Positions 1-7,300 are shown, counted from the first letter of the stretch. The stretch: 9,129 nt of DNA from Candidatus Dormiibacterota bacterium (GCA_003135255.1 PLAX01000227.1:1-9129); one strand, 5' to 3'. The notes: generated by a model from the letters alone, not told the origin. A program made the numbers and translations.

Positions 1-636
1 TACGTGCTCGGCGGCGCGATCACGTCAGGGTCGCATTCGTATGTGAGCTACCTGATGCCCGGCATCCTGCTCATCACGATCGCCTCGGGCATCTCCTACG
101 TCGGATTCCGGCTCTTCCTGGATATGCAGAGCGGGATCTTCGAGCGCTTCCATTCCATGCCGATCGCCCGGTCGTCGGTGCTGTGGGCGCACGTGCTGAC
201 CTCGTTGGTCGCCAATCTGATCGCGCTCGTGGTCGTCGTGCTCGTCGCCCTCCTGATGGGCTTCCGCTCCGGGGCGGGAGTGCTGGCGTGGCTCGCGGTC
301 GCCGGCATCCTGATCCTGTTCACCCTGGCGTTGACGTGGATCGCGGTGATCGCCGGTCTCTCCGCGAAGTCCGCGGACGGCGCGGGCGCGTTCGCCTACC
401 CGATCCTCTTCCTGCCGTTCATCAGCTCGGCATTCGTGCCCACCGGCACCATGCCCGGCCCGGTGCGCGCCTTCGCCGAGCACCAGCCGGTGACGTCCAT
501 CGTCAACACGATCCGCGACCTGTTCACACAGCAGCCGGTCGGCTCCGACATCTGGATCGCCCTTGCCTGGTGTGTCGGTATCCTCATCGTCGCGTACGTC
601 TTCGCCAGGGCCATTTATCGCCGCAGGATCGCTTAG
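1..636 (+). CDS. ABC-2 type (DrrB-like) transporter permease, C-terminal part
   Basis: Membrane permease of an ABC-2 exporter, which would pair with a separate ATPase and move drugs, lipids or polysaccharide out of the cell. The reading frame is open at base 1, so the N-terminus lies outside the window; the 211 visible residues compare with about 250-260 for the family, so roughly 40-50 are missing. At least five hydrophobic segments are visible: the MPGILLITIASGISYVG stretch, two long Leu/Val-rich segments in the middle, the AYPILFLPFISSAFVP segment and a final one just before the basic tail YRRRIA. The block FLPFISSAFVPTGTMPGPVR followed by AEHQPVT is typical of the DrrB/ABC-2 membrane family. 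The partner ATPase is presumably upstream, outside the window. The substrate cannot be told. The TAG stop overlaps the stop of the convergent gene. Confidence 0.88.
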   Translation, partial: YVLGGAITSGSHSYVSYLMPGILLITIASGISYVGFRLFLDMQSGIFERFHSMPIARSSVLWAHVLTSLVANLIALVVVVLVALLMGFRSGAGVLAWLAVAGILILFTLALTWIAVIAGLSAKSADGAGAFAYPILFLPFISSAFVPTGTMPGPVRAFAEHQPVTSIVNTIRDLFTQQPVGSDIWIALAWCVGILIVAYVFARAIYRRRIA

Positions 637-1070
637 CCCTCCCAGCGGTGGCTCCTCTCGGTCTCGGGACCGGCTGGCTGCGCAGTTCGCAGGTGCGTTC
701 GTGCGTCGCCAATGACCGCCGATCCGGCATCCACGACGAAGAGAAGGATCGCTGCGTCATCGAGGAGGCCAGCAGCCGGAGAGCCGGCGAACAGCTGAGA
801 GAGGCCCCACGCAGCGAACGCCATGATCGCCACGAGCCGCATGACGAGACGCCGCCAGGCGGGCGGGTGAGCGATGCTCATGGTCGCGATCGCACCGGCG
901 ACGAGCAGCAACGGAGCCGCAGACACGCCTGCATGGTGTGTCCAATGGATGCCGGCGTTGATCCCATCGGTGACCACGAGAAGGAGGCTTCCTGCGATCG
1001 AGAGCGTCCCAAGGCCGGCCGCGGCAGCCAGTCGAACGCGTCGCGCGCCCACGACCTGCACCCGGCTCAC
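633..1070 (-). CDS. Unrecognised four-helix integral membrane protein
   Basis: I do not recognise a family. From the GTG at 1070 the product has 145 residues and four predicted membrane helices at about 14-33, 48-67, 76-95 and 103-122, with a polar C-terminal tail. Codon use has the G/C third-position bias of the neighbouring genes, which supports real coding. Between helices 1 and 2 is HWTHH (residues 42-46). Acidic residues D35, D104, D105, D114 and D122 lie in or beside helices, which could mean metal, haem or proton handling, but that is inference. The frame stays open up to a TTG at 1121. I prefer the GTG because the upstream extension is Cys/Arg/Pro-rich and the TTG has no Shine-Dalgarno sequence; the GTG has only a weak GGTGG upstream. 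The TAA stop (633-635) overlaps the stop of the convergent permease. Confidence 0.6.
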   Translation of the reverse strand: MSRVQVVGARRVRLAAAAGLGTLSIAGSLLLVVTDGINAGIHWTHHAGVSAAPLLLVAGAIATMSIAHPPAWRRLVMRLVAIMAFAAWGLSQLFAGSPAAGLLDDAAILLFVVDAGSAVIGDARTHLRTAQPAGPETERSHRWEG

Positions 1071-1266
1071 GGCAGAGACACCACCGGCGGCATCCGAGGG
1101 GCGGGCTGAACAGCAGCGCAAGAATGGGGAAGCTCGGAGGTTGGCATCCTGAGAACCAGATCATGCGCTTCGACTGCCGGAGGCCGGGCCGGGTGGAAGG
1201 TCAGCGCCCGGTCTGCGGCCCCGTGGCCAATTGACCCTGTTCTCCGAGAGGCACACGACTGACAGG

Positions 1267-1291
1267 GACGCCGTGCCGCAGAGACGGCGTC
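1267..1291. repeat. Perfect 8-bp inverted repeat (hairpin 1)
   Basis: GACGCCGT at 1267-1274 pairs perfectly with ACGGCGTC at 1284-1291 around a 9-nt loop. It sits between two divergent genes, where a terminator is not expected. It may be part of the structured leader of the gene at 1429, part of a small RNA, or an operator. Confidence 0.6.
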
Positions 1292-1304
1292 ATCCGTCAC
1301 CACA

Positions 1305-1336
1305 CGGCGGCCCGTCTGTACCCTGGCGGGCCGCCG
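1305..1336. repeat. Perfect 10-bp inverted repeat (hairpin 2)
   Basis: CGGCGGCCCG at 1305-1314 pairs without a mismatch with CGGGCCGCCG at 1327-1336 around a 12-nt loop. All pairs are G-C, so the RNA hairpin would be very stable. It starts 13 nt after hairpin 1 and ends about 90 nt before the TTG start at 1429. No T-run follows on either strand, which argues against a standard terminator. Confidence 0.65.
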
Positions 1337-1428
1337 CACGGCGTGACTCGGTGACACCATGCAGCAAACGACGGCGTGGGTGCGCCGGAGTTGCTTCTGG
1401 ATCAGTTCGACCACGCGCGAGGTGCCAC

Positions 1429-1584
1429 TTGATAACCCTCGGGATCATCCTGCTCATCATCGGGTTCGTCGTAGGCATCCCCATCCTCTGGACACTCGGG
1501 GTCATCCTGCTGGTGATCGGCCTCATCCTTGCCGTCCTGGGGATGCTCGGGCATGCAGTGGGCGGTCGTCGGCACTACTACTGA
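1429..1584 (+). CDS. DUF6131-like small hydrophobic membrane protein
   Basis: A 51-residue protein made of two hydrophobic segments, ITLGIILLIIGFVVGIPILW and TLGVILLVIGLILAVLGMLG, ending in HAVGGRRHYY. The GIPILWTLG centre and the VGGRRHY end match what I remember of the actinobacterial DUF6131 family of about 50 residues, whose function is unknown. The frame is open back to an ATG at 1231, but the added 66 residues are Arg/His/Pro-rich and unlike the family. The TTG at 1429 is preceded by CGAGGTG with six bases between GAGG and the start, so I chose it. The product should sit in the cytoplasmic membrane as a helical hairpin. The gene stands alone on its strand, between a structured upstream region and a long hairpin that spans its stop codon. 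Confidence 0.82.
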   Translation: MITLGIILLIIGFVVGIPILWTLGVILLVIGLILAVLGMLGHAVGGRRHYY

Positions 1585-1631
1585 GGCGTCGCCGTCGACC
1601 CGTACATGGGCTGGTCGTCGTGGCGCCTCAG
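1581..1631 (+). terminator. Long imperfect hairpin over the stop of the DUF6131-like gene
   Basis: CTGAGGCG (1581-1588, containing the TGA stop) pairs with CGCCTCAG (1624-1631). An inner stem CGACC (1596-1600) / GGTCG (1613-1617) adds a second paired segment. No T-run follows, so it could be an intrinsic-like terminator or a 3' end stabiliser. The outer 8-bp match is perfect. Confidence 0.45.
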
Positions 1632-1792
1632 ATGCGGTCAGATGCCTCTGGGGTGCCCCGTGCTGATCTCGCATTCCGATGGCCGGCGGGGACAGGCCGT
1701 TCTCCGCCGAGCTCGAGACCAAGCTCCTGCAACCGGGGGGTGCAGGCCGCAGCGGTGACCCGCCGGCGGCTGATCCGCACTGACCTCGGGAC

Positions 1793-1963
1793 TCAGCCGG
1801 CCGCGACCAGGACCACGCCCGCGATCAGGAGCCAGAGGACGACCACTCCGGTGACGATCCATCTGGCGATGACGTGGCGGTCGTGGCTCCGGTGCGAGCG
1901 ACCACTGCGGAGATAGGCGCGGCGAGCCTGGAGACTGTCCGCGCCCGAGACGGGAGGCGTCAC
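1793..1963 (-). CDS. Probable 56-aa single-pass membrane protein
   Basis: A short reading frame starting at a GTG and ending at TGA. The N-terminal half is polar and basic with many Arg, Ser and His residues (positions 14-34). The C-terminal half, about residues 36-55 (IVTGVVVLWLLIAGVVLVAA), is one clean membrane helix that ends just before the stop. This topology, basic segment then helix, suggests a tail-anchored or N-in small membrane protein. It begins 13 nt after the stop of the GlsB-like gene on the same strand and could be its operon partner; a GAGG lies 11 nt before the GTG, somewhat far. I recognise no family. The hydrophobic run and G/C-biased codons argue against chance, but at this length the call stays tentative. 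Confidence 0.45.
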   Translation of the reverse strand: MTPPVSGADSLQARRAYLRSGRSHRSHDRHVIARWIVTGVVVLWLLIAGVVLVAAG

Positions 1964-1976
1964 GATCTGACGGGCC

Positions 1977-2291
1977 TCAACGCGAGTGCGACCACCTGCG
2001 CCCGTTGCCGGTGAGGAGGCGGACGATGACCAGGAGGATGACGGCGCCGACGAAGGCGATGATGATCTCGGTGATGGTCGTGTGGCCGGGGATGCTGAAG
2101 TTGATGCTGAGCATCTGGGCGAGGAATCCGCCGGCGAGCGCGCCGATGATGCCCACCACGATGTCGGCGAGGACGCCCTTGCCGCGGCCGGTCACGACCT
2201 TGCTCGCGAGGAAGCCCGCCACCAGGCCGATGAAGGCCCAGAGCAGGATCGTTCCGGGGTCCAGGGTGAGTGTCACGGAACCGACCAACAT
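1977..2291 (-). CDS. GlsB/YeaQ/YmgE-family stress-response membrane protein
   Basis: A 104-residue membrane protein of the transglycosylase-associated/GlsB (YeaQ/YmgE) family, small proteins often tied to envelope and general stress whose biochemical activity is not established. Three hydrophobic segments are visible: ILLWAFIGLVAGFLASKVV (15-33), the glycine-rich VLADIVVGIIGALAGGFLAQ (40-59), and TEIIIAFVGAVILLVIVRLL (74-93). The motif GLVAGFLA, the G-x-G-K-G loop, and IVVGIIGALAGG are the family hallmarks. About 80-100 residues is the usual length. The frame runs upstream to 2924, but only inside the hydrolase gene; the ATG at 2291 has AGGAGGG upstream and gives the expected length. An inverted repeat lies upstream at 2352-2417. 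The small gene at 1793-1963 may be co-transcribed. Confidence 0.88.
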   Translation of the reverse strand: MLVGSVTLTLDPGTILLWAFIGLVAGFLASKVVTGRGKGVLADIVVGIIGALAGGFLAQMLSINFSIPGHTTITEIIIAFVGAVILLVIVRLLTGNGRRWSHSR

Positions 2292-2351
2292 GGTTTCCGC
2301 CCTCCTACGGATCATTCGATCCCGAGGTCCGCGGCACGCTCTGACCCGGGT

Positions 2352-2417
2352 GAGTTCACTCTGGGCCGGGGACCGAAACAAGGGCAGCAACAGCGGCGGC
2401 GCCCCGTTGGTGAACTC
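2352..2417. repeat. Spaced inverted repeat upstream of the GlsB-like gene
   Basis: GAGTTCAC (2352-2359) is repeated in inverted orientation as GTGAACTC (2410-2417), 50 nt apart, in the 5' region of the GlsB-like gene. It might be a pair of regulator sites or the base of a long hairpin. An 8-bp match at this distance could also be chance. Confidence 0.3.
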
Positions 2418-2470
2418 CCCGGAACCGGCCCCGCCGGAATGAACCGCGATGGCCTCGGGCTCTGATGGAT

Positions 2471-2497
2471 GAAAACGCGCCAATCGGCGCTGTTTTC
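2471..2497 (-). terminator. Intrinsic-type terminator of the alpha/beta hydrolase gene
   Basis: GAAAACGCGCC (2471-2481) pairs with GGCGC-T-GTTTTC (2486-2497), with one bulged T and an AATC loop. Read on the minus strand, the hairpin starts 3 nt after the hydrolase stop and ends in GTTTTC, giving the T-rich 3' arm of an intrinsic terminator. Because the arm is symmetric it could work on either strand. Confidence 0.7.
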
Positions 2498-2500
2498 GCC

Positions 2501-3301
2501 TCAGAAGAGGGTGAAGTCGTCGATGATGCCCGCCAGCGCGGGCGCCGCGCAGATCGTGTAGTGGGTGCGCCCGGGGATGATGGCGAGGCGGTGGCGGGGG
2601 CGCCGCGCACCATCCCAGCCGGCGTCCTGCAGGCCGCCTCCGAGGAGCGCGAAGAATTCGGCGGCGTGCCACGGCGGAATGCCGTCGGCATCCCCGTAGA
2701 CGAGCAGCACCGGCATCTCGAGCCGGGGGATCTCGTCGGTCCAGTCGTAGGGCTTGCGCAGCAGCGCCCCCGTCCTGTCCATCAGGACCGGGAAGGAGTC
2801 GGGGTCGGGCGCCACGGCAGCCCAGGCGCGATAGAGGTCTGACCGTCTCATCTGGTGGAATTGGCCGCTGCCGACCTGGGACATCCCCCGCAGCACCTCG
2901 GGGAACCAGCCGTCCCGCCGGCACGGTATCGACACCAGGACCAATCGCCGGACCCGGTCAGGGTGCTGGATGGCGGCCCGGAGGCACGCGGCCGCACCCA
3001 GCGAGTACCCGAGCAGGTCGACCCAGCCGAGCTGCAGCTCGTCGACGAGTGCGGCGATGTCATCGCCAAACGCCTCGTAGCTGAAGACGCGATCGATGTC
3101 GCGGGTGTGGCCGTGGCCCTGCAGCTCGATGGCGATCACCCGGCGGCGCGCTGCCAGGCGGTCGAGGAGACCTCCGAACGTGCTCGCGAGGCCGAAGCCA
3201 CCATGCACCGCGATGAGCGGGGTGCCGCCCTCGCCGCGGCTCTCCCAGTACATCTCCACGCCGTTGACACGGGCGTACCCGGTGCTGACGGGATCGGCCA
3301 T
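2501..3301 (-). CDS. Alpha/beta-fold hydrolase
   Basis: A 266-residue alpha/beta hydrolase, full length for the family and lacking a signal peptide, so cytoplasmic. The N-terminal strand region carries the oxyanion motif HGGFG (33-37). The nucleophile elbow is GYSLG with Ser100. The acid is probably Asp206 in VYGDADGIPP (201-210), and the catalytic His is His247 in GRTHYTI. The triad is therefore complete. A cap region lies at about 125-190. The family includes esterases, haloperoxidase-like and C-C hydrolases, and the substrate cannot be read from the sequence. The ATG at 3301 is preceded by GGAGG with suitable spacing. The gene is divergent from the small membrane gene at 3458 and ends in a good terminator, so it appears monocistronic. 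Confidence 0.92.
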   Translation of the reverse strand: MADPVSTGYARVNGVEMYWESRGEGGTPLIAVHGGFGLASTFGGLLDRLAARRRVIAIELQGHGHTRDIDRVFSYEAFGDDIAALVDELQLGWVDLLGYSLGAAACLRAAIQHPDRVRRLVLVSIPCRRDGWFPEVLRGMSQVGSGQFHQMRRSDLYRAWAAVAPDPDSFPVLMDRTGALLRKPYDWTDEIPRLEMPVLLVYGDADGIPPWHAAEFFALLGGGLQDAGWDGARRPRHRLAIIPGRTHYTICAAPALAGIIDDFTLF

Positions 3302-3352
3302 CGTCTGCTCCTCCGCTCCGGGTGCCGGCGTGGCCGTGGCACCAATGCTCCC

Positions 3353-3358
3353 ACTCTA
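3353..3358 (-). promoter_or_regulatory. Possible -10 box for the hydrolase gene
   Basis: On the minus strand this reads TAGAGT, four of six bases of the TATAAT consensus, and would place a transcript start about 45 nt before the ATG at 3301. I see no good -35 box at the right distance, so this is weak. Confidence 0.22.
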
Positions 3359-3457
3359 CCGTGCCGCATTTCTCCGGCGCCGGTTCACGCCTCGTTCACA
3401 CGCGGCGGGGATGCTGTCCTCATCGACCACTCCGTCACCGCAGTCAGGAGGACCGTA

Positions 3458-3724
3458 ATGTACCGCCCGCTTCGCACCTTCTGGGGCCTCGCCGCCATCG
3501 GCGGCGCCATCGCCGTGGGACTGACGACCCACAATGCCGGCTACATCGTCATCACCTTCATCGGGGGACTCATCGTGCCCCATGTCCTCGGCATCGCCGG
3601 TCCGGGGCGGCACCACCGCCACGGCCCGTGCGGCCGCGCCTCCCGCATGCACGGCGTCTGGGACGAGTGGCATCGCCAGTCCCACGCGGGGCAGACCGCC
3701 ACACCGCCGGCCCCTCCCGCCTGA
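3458..3724 (+). CDS. Small two-helix membrane protein with His-rich tail
   Basis: An 88-residue protein I do not recognise. Two hydrophobic segments, FWGLAAIGGAIAVGLTT (8-24) and GYIVITFIGGLIVPHVLGIA (28-47), form a short helical hairpin. The tail is rich in His and Arg: GPGRHHRHGPCGR (48-60), then MHGVWDEWHRQSH (64-76), and a Pro/Ala end. Eight His and one Cys in the second half could bind metal, but this is inference. The ATG follows CAGGAGG with seven bases between, a strong ribosome binding site that fixes the start. The gene is divergent from the hydrolase and followed by a strong hairpin at 3731-3756. Codon use matches the neighbours. Confidence 0.75.
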   Translation: MYRPLRTFWGLAAIGGAIAVGLTTHNAGYIVITFIGGLIVPHVLGIAGPGRHHRHGPCGRASRMHGVWDEWHRQSHAGQTATPPAPPA

Positions 3725-3730
3725 GGGTGG

Positions 3731-3756
3731 GCCCGGCGTCCGTGGTGGCGCCGGGC
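3731..3756. terminator. Hairpin between convergent genes
   Basis: GCCCGGCG (3731-3738) pairs perfectly with CGCCGGGC (3749-3756) around a 10-nt loop, 6 nt after the stop of the small membrane gene. A further GGGCCG/CGGCCC repeat overlaps its right side. It lies between convergent genes and could serve both; no T-run is present. Confidence 0.6.
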
Positions 3757-3810
3757 CGCCCGGCCCTCCGACGGTGAGCTCCGCCGGTATTGCGAACCGC
3801 GCGTCCGGGT

Positions 3811-5681
3811 TCACCTGCTGGACGGCGGCCCCAGCTTCTCCACTCCCGGCACCCTCGCTGAGGCCATCCACTCGCGCAGCGCCAGGGTTGCCTGCACGTC
3901 GCCGCGGTTGTAGTCGAGGAGCCACTGCCGCGCGCTCTCATCCCCGACCGCCGCGGCGTCGTACCGCACCATCGAGTCCGCGCCCCCGGGGGCATCGACC
4001 TGCCAGTGGAACCCCACCAGCGGCGCCACGGTCTTGAGCCCGCTGCCGCGGCCGGTGATGAGCTGCGCGTCCCAGACCCGCAAAAGGTCCACCCATTCGC
4101 CGGACGCGATGAAGTCCGCGATCTCGCCGGCCAGGCCCGCGGAGAGCCCCAGGCGCCGGAGGTACTGGTTCTCGGCGCCGGCGTTGTAGCAGTAGGCACG
4201 GAAGGTCAGACCCTGCTCGCGAGCCCGGGCACGCACCGCCATGAGCCACCGCCAGAAGGAGAGCGAGTTCGCCGCCTCACCGTCCGGCGTGAGCTGCTCC
4301 CAGGTCACGAAGGGGACGTACTCGGAGCGCGGCGCTCCGCTGTGGGTGCGATCGGTGAGGAGGTTGCCCCAGAGGTAGACGCCCACCTCCGAGTTCTCCA
4401 TGTCGACGTCGACCTCGATGTCGGCGCGGGGCACCGCCGCGGCCGGCACCCCCCGGCGCCGGTAGACGGGCTGGTCGCCGAGCGCCGCCCGGGCCAGGTC
4501 GATCTGCTCCGGCAGTGACGCCAGCTCGGAGCCCGAGTACCCGGCCGTCGCCTCGTCCAGCGCCAGGAGATCTCCCACCGTCGCGATCGCCATCTCCTGG
4601 AGCCGCTCCAGGTCCCGCCCCCGCCTCCAGGCGACCGCGAGATCCAGCAGCGACGCATCGGGCGGCCGCCCGGCAGCCACGGCTCGCAGGCCGGCCAGGT
4701 CCATCCCGGTGGCCACCACACGCGCCGTCCGCCAGTCGAGCGCGGCCAGCGCCGCCCGGTCCGTGACGCCGTGATCCCGGTGGACCTTCCACTGGGTCCA
4801 GCCGATCCGGGGGAGCAGGCTGACGTCACCCGCCCCCGCCTCCAGGAGGGAGCGGCAGTGGGCATCCCACGGGCAGTTTGGGCACTCCGTGCAGCGGACC
4901 GGCACGACCAGGGGGTGCACCGCCGGATCCGCCCGGTGCCGGGCGGCCACGGCCAGGATGTCGAGCCGGAAGTCGAACTCGAAGTCGTACCGCTCCATCG
5001 TCGTTCGGAGCTTGGTCTTGCCGGTGGAGGAGGGGGTCCGCCAGGCGGCCCTGTCGAGGTCGTACCAGACCACCCGCCGCTCGATCCCGAGGATTCCTCC
5101 GTAGCGGGGACGCCGGGCCGCCAGGCCGGCCGCTTCCAGCATCCGCTGGTAGTGGGCGAGCTGGAGCACGTCGTCCTCGCGACGCTTCGCCGCGAGTTCG
5201 GGGTCGGGGGCGGCCGCCTCCAGGGTCAGCGCATCGAGCCCGGCGCACAGCCCCTCGAACTCCGTGGCCCGTCCCTCGGAGAGCTCCAGCGCCTGATGCC
5301 ACTTGACGTCGATGGCGCGGTACCCGCCGCCGACGGCCGCCACCAGCAGGTCCGGCGTGCCCACCCGCCGGCCGGCGGCGTCCTCCGGCAGCCGGGCGGA
5401 GACGATAGGGGAGGCCCCATGCGCCAGTGCGGCCTCGGTCTGCGCCGCACGCGTCGCGCCGGCCGCCTCGTCGACGACCACCGCCTCCGGGTGCAGCCGG
5501 AGGATCTCGGCGACGACCTCGGCCTGGAAGGCGACGCCGCGAGCGATGAGGCGCTCGGCGAACGGGTCGGGCGGCGCCGCCTCGCCGGGCAGGAGGGCGT
5601 CGTTCTGGGCTCGCACGGGACAGCGTTTGGCGACGTATCCCCCCTGGGGCGGGACCGCGCTGACGTCGCAGCGGGTGGTCA

Positions 5682-5682
<1 letters not shown>
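3811..5682 (-). CDS. TM0106-family RecB-like nuclease with RNase H-like C-terminal domain
   Basis: A 623-residue predicted cytosolic nuclease with two catalytic modules. The N-terminal RecB/Cas4-like PD-(D/E)XK domain shows GTPD (Asp111), IDVK (Asp125, Lys127) and a Q-LAH-Y motif (Gln174-Tyr178). A Cys cluster follows, CTECPNCPWDAHC (Cys264, 267, 270, 276), probably an Fe-S or zinc site; Cys5 and Cys21 near the N-terminus are further possible ligands. The C-terminal part resembles the YprB/RNase_H_2 exonuclease fold: VDVDMEN (425-430 area, Asp427/Glu429), a GLKTVAPLVGF block (548-558), and YNRGDVQAT (591-599, Asp594). This architecture is that of the TM0106 family, whose cellular role is not established. 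The ATG overlaps the last base of the upstream lipoprotein stop (TGATG), so translation is probably coupled. Confidence 0.9.
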
Positions 5683-6788
<1,106 letters not shown>

Positions 6789-6958
6789 CCCGCTGTCTCC
6801 TCAGGTGGACGCCCTCGCCACGGTCCGATGCCTGGCGGGACGGCGGCCGTCCCCGCGAGTCCCAGTATGCAGGGCCCTGGCCCCGATCGCCGCATCGCCG
6901 AGGACGGGGGCGCCAGGAACGTCGGGGGTTCTGCAGCACCCTGCTGAGGACCGGCCCT

Positions 6959-6970
6959 GCTTCCGCTGAT
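6959..6970 (-). repeat. Degenerate inverted copy of the 23-bp repeat core
   Basis: GCTTCCGCTGAT here is the reverse complement of ATCAGCGGAAAGC at 7086-7098 except for one missing base; ten bases match without a gap. It faces the three tandem repeats from 115 nt upstream and may be the remnant of a second end of a mobile element or a binding site for the same protein. Confidence 0.5.
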
Positions 6971-7085
6971 GGATACGCGTGACGAAACCCCTTGCTGGGC
7001 GGGCAGATTGGCCGCTGGTGCGTCCGTCCCCACACGCGGTGACAACACTGACACGAACCGTCCGATAGTGAGACCGGGCGCTGAG

Positions 7086-7154
7086 ATCAGCGGAAAGCGG
7101 ATCTCGTGTTCAGCGGAAAGCCGGTTTGGTATTCGGTGGAGGGTCGGTCCGGTA
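7086..7154 (+). repeat. Three tandem 23-bp imperfect repeats
   Basis: Units are 7086-7108, 7109-7131 and 7132-7154. Units 1 and 2 share 17 of 23 bases, including a common core TCAGCGGAAAGC. Units 2 and 3 share 16 of 23, and all seven differences are transitions. Tandem 20-25 bp repeats occur at the ends of IS21-family elements as transposase sites, and I suspect a solo end here, but no istA or istB gene is present. Regulator binding sites are the alternative. Confidence 0.65.
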
Positions 7155-7172
7155 TCGAAGAGGTCACGAAGG

Positions 7173-7202
7173 TTGCGCCGTTGGGCGGCGACATGGTAGG
7201 GT
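7173..7202 (+). promoter_or_regulatory. Possible promoter of the transglycosylase gene
   Basis: TTGCGC (7173-7178) and TAGGGT (7197-7202) are separated by 18 nt and each match four of six bases of the housekeeping consensus. A start near 7209 would give a leader of about 178 nt. It begins 19 nt after the last 23-bp repeat, so repeat-bound protein could affect it. Confidence 0.3.
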
Positions 7203-7300
7203 GCCCTGGTCGCGGATCGTCCAGGTCCACAAGAGAGCCAGGGTGGGAGCCGGATCTCTCACCAGTTCGCGGCCCACCGTCCCTTATTCGCGGTGGAACT
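7203..7300 (+). promoter_or_regulatory. Structured 5' leader of the transglycosylase gene
   Basis: CCCTGG (7204-7209) can pair with either CCAGG (7221-7225) or CCAGGG (7238-7243). GAGAGCC (7233-7239) can pair with GG-AT-CTCTC (7252-7260), which competes with the second choice. A further hairpin has CACCG (7275-7279) / CGGTG (7291-7295) with outer AGTTC/GAACT arms (7264-7268/7296-7300). Mutually exclusive stems are typical of regulatory leaders. I could not find the conserved blocks of the c-di-AMP (ydaO) riboswitch, which often precedes cell-wall hydrolase genes in actinobacteria. Confidence 0.35.

Larger units (their letters stand above)
1071..1428. other. Gene-free divergent region with structured DNA
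   Basis: This stretch lies between a minus-strand membrane gene and the plus-strand DUF6131-like gene, and I see no convincing gene in it. Several frames are open, but their translations are Arg/Pro/His-rich, as expected from GC-rich shadows. It holds two strong hairpins (1267-1291 and 1305-1336). It should also contain both promoters, but I could not pick convincing -35/-10 pairs. Confidence 0.6.

Noticed and set aside
659..672. CGGTC/GACCG hairpin after the permease
   Set aside because: Five base pairs without a T-run, inside the coding sequence of the convergent gene; too weak to call a terminator.
1231..1428. N-terminal extension of the DUF6131-like protein to an ATG at 1231
   Set aside because: The 66 added residues are Arg/His/Pro-rich, cross a strong hairpin, and exceed the family length; the TTG at 1429 has a good ribosome binding site.
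1977..2924. A 315-codon open frame on the minus strand
   Set aside because: Only the last 104 residues look like a real protein (GlsB-like). The upstream part is an Arg/Pro-rich shadow inside the alpha/beta hydrolase gene and crosses its terminator.
7086..7154. A short CRISPR-like array
   Set aside because: The repeats abut with no spacers and are imperfect, and no cas gene is present.
7287..7300. A possible fourth copy of the 23-bp repeat
   Set aside because: It needs an inserted base and matches only part of the core; its bases are better explained by the leader hairpin.
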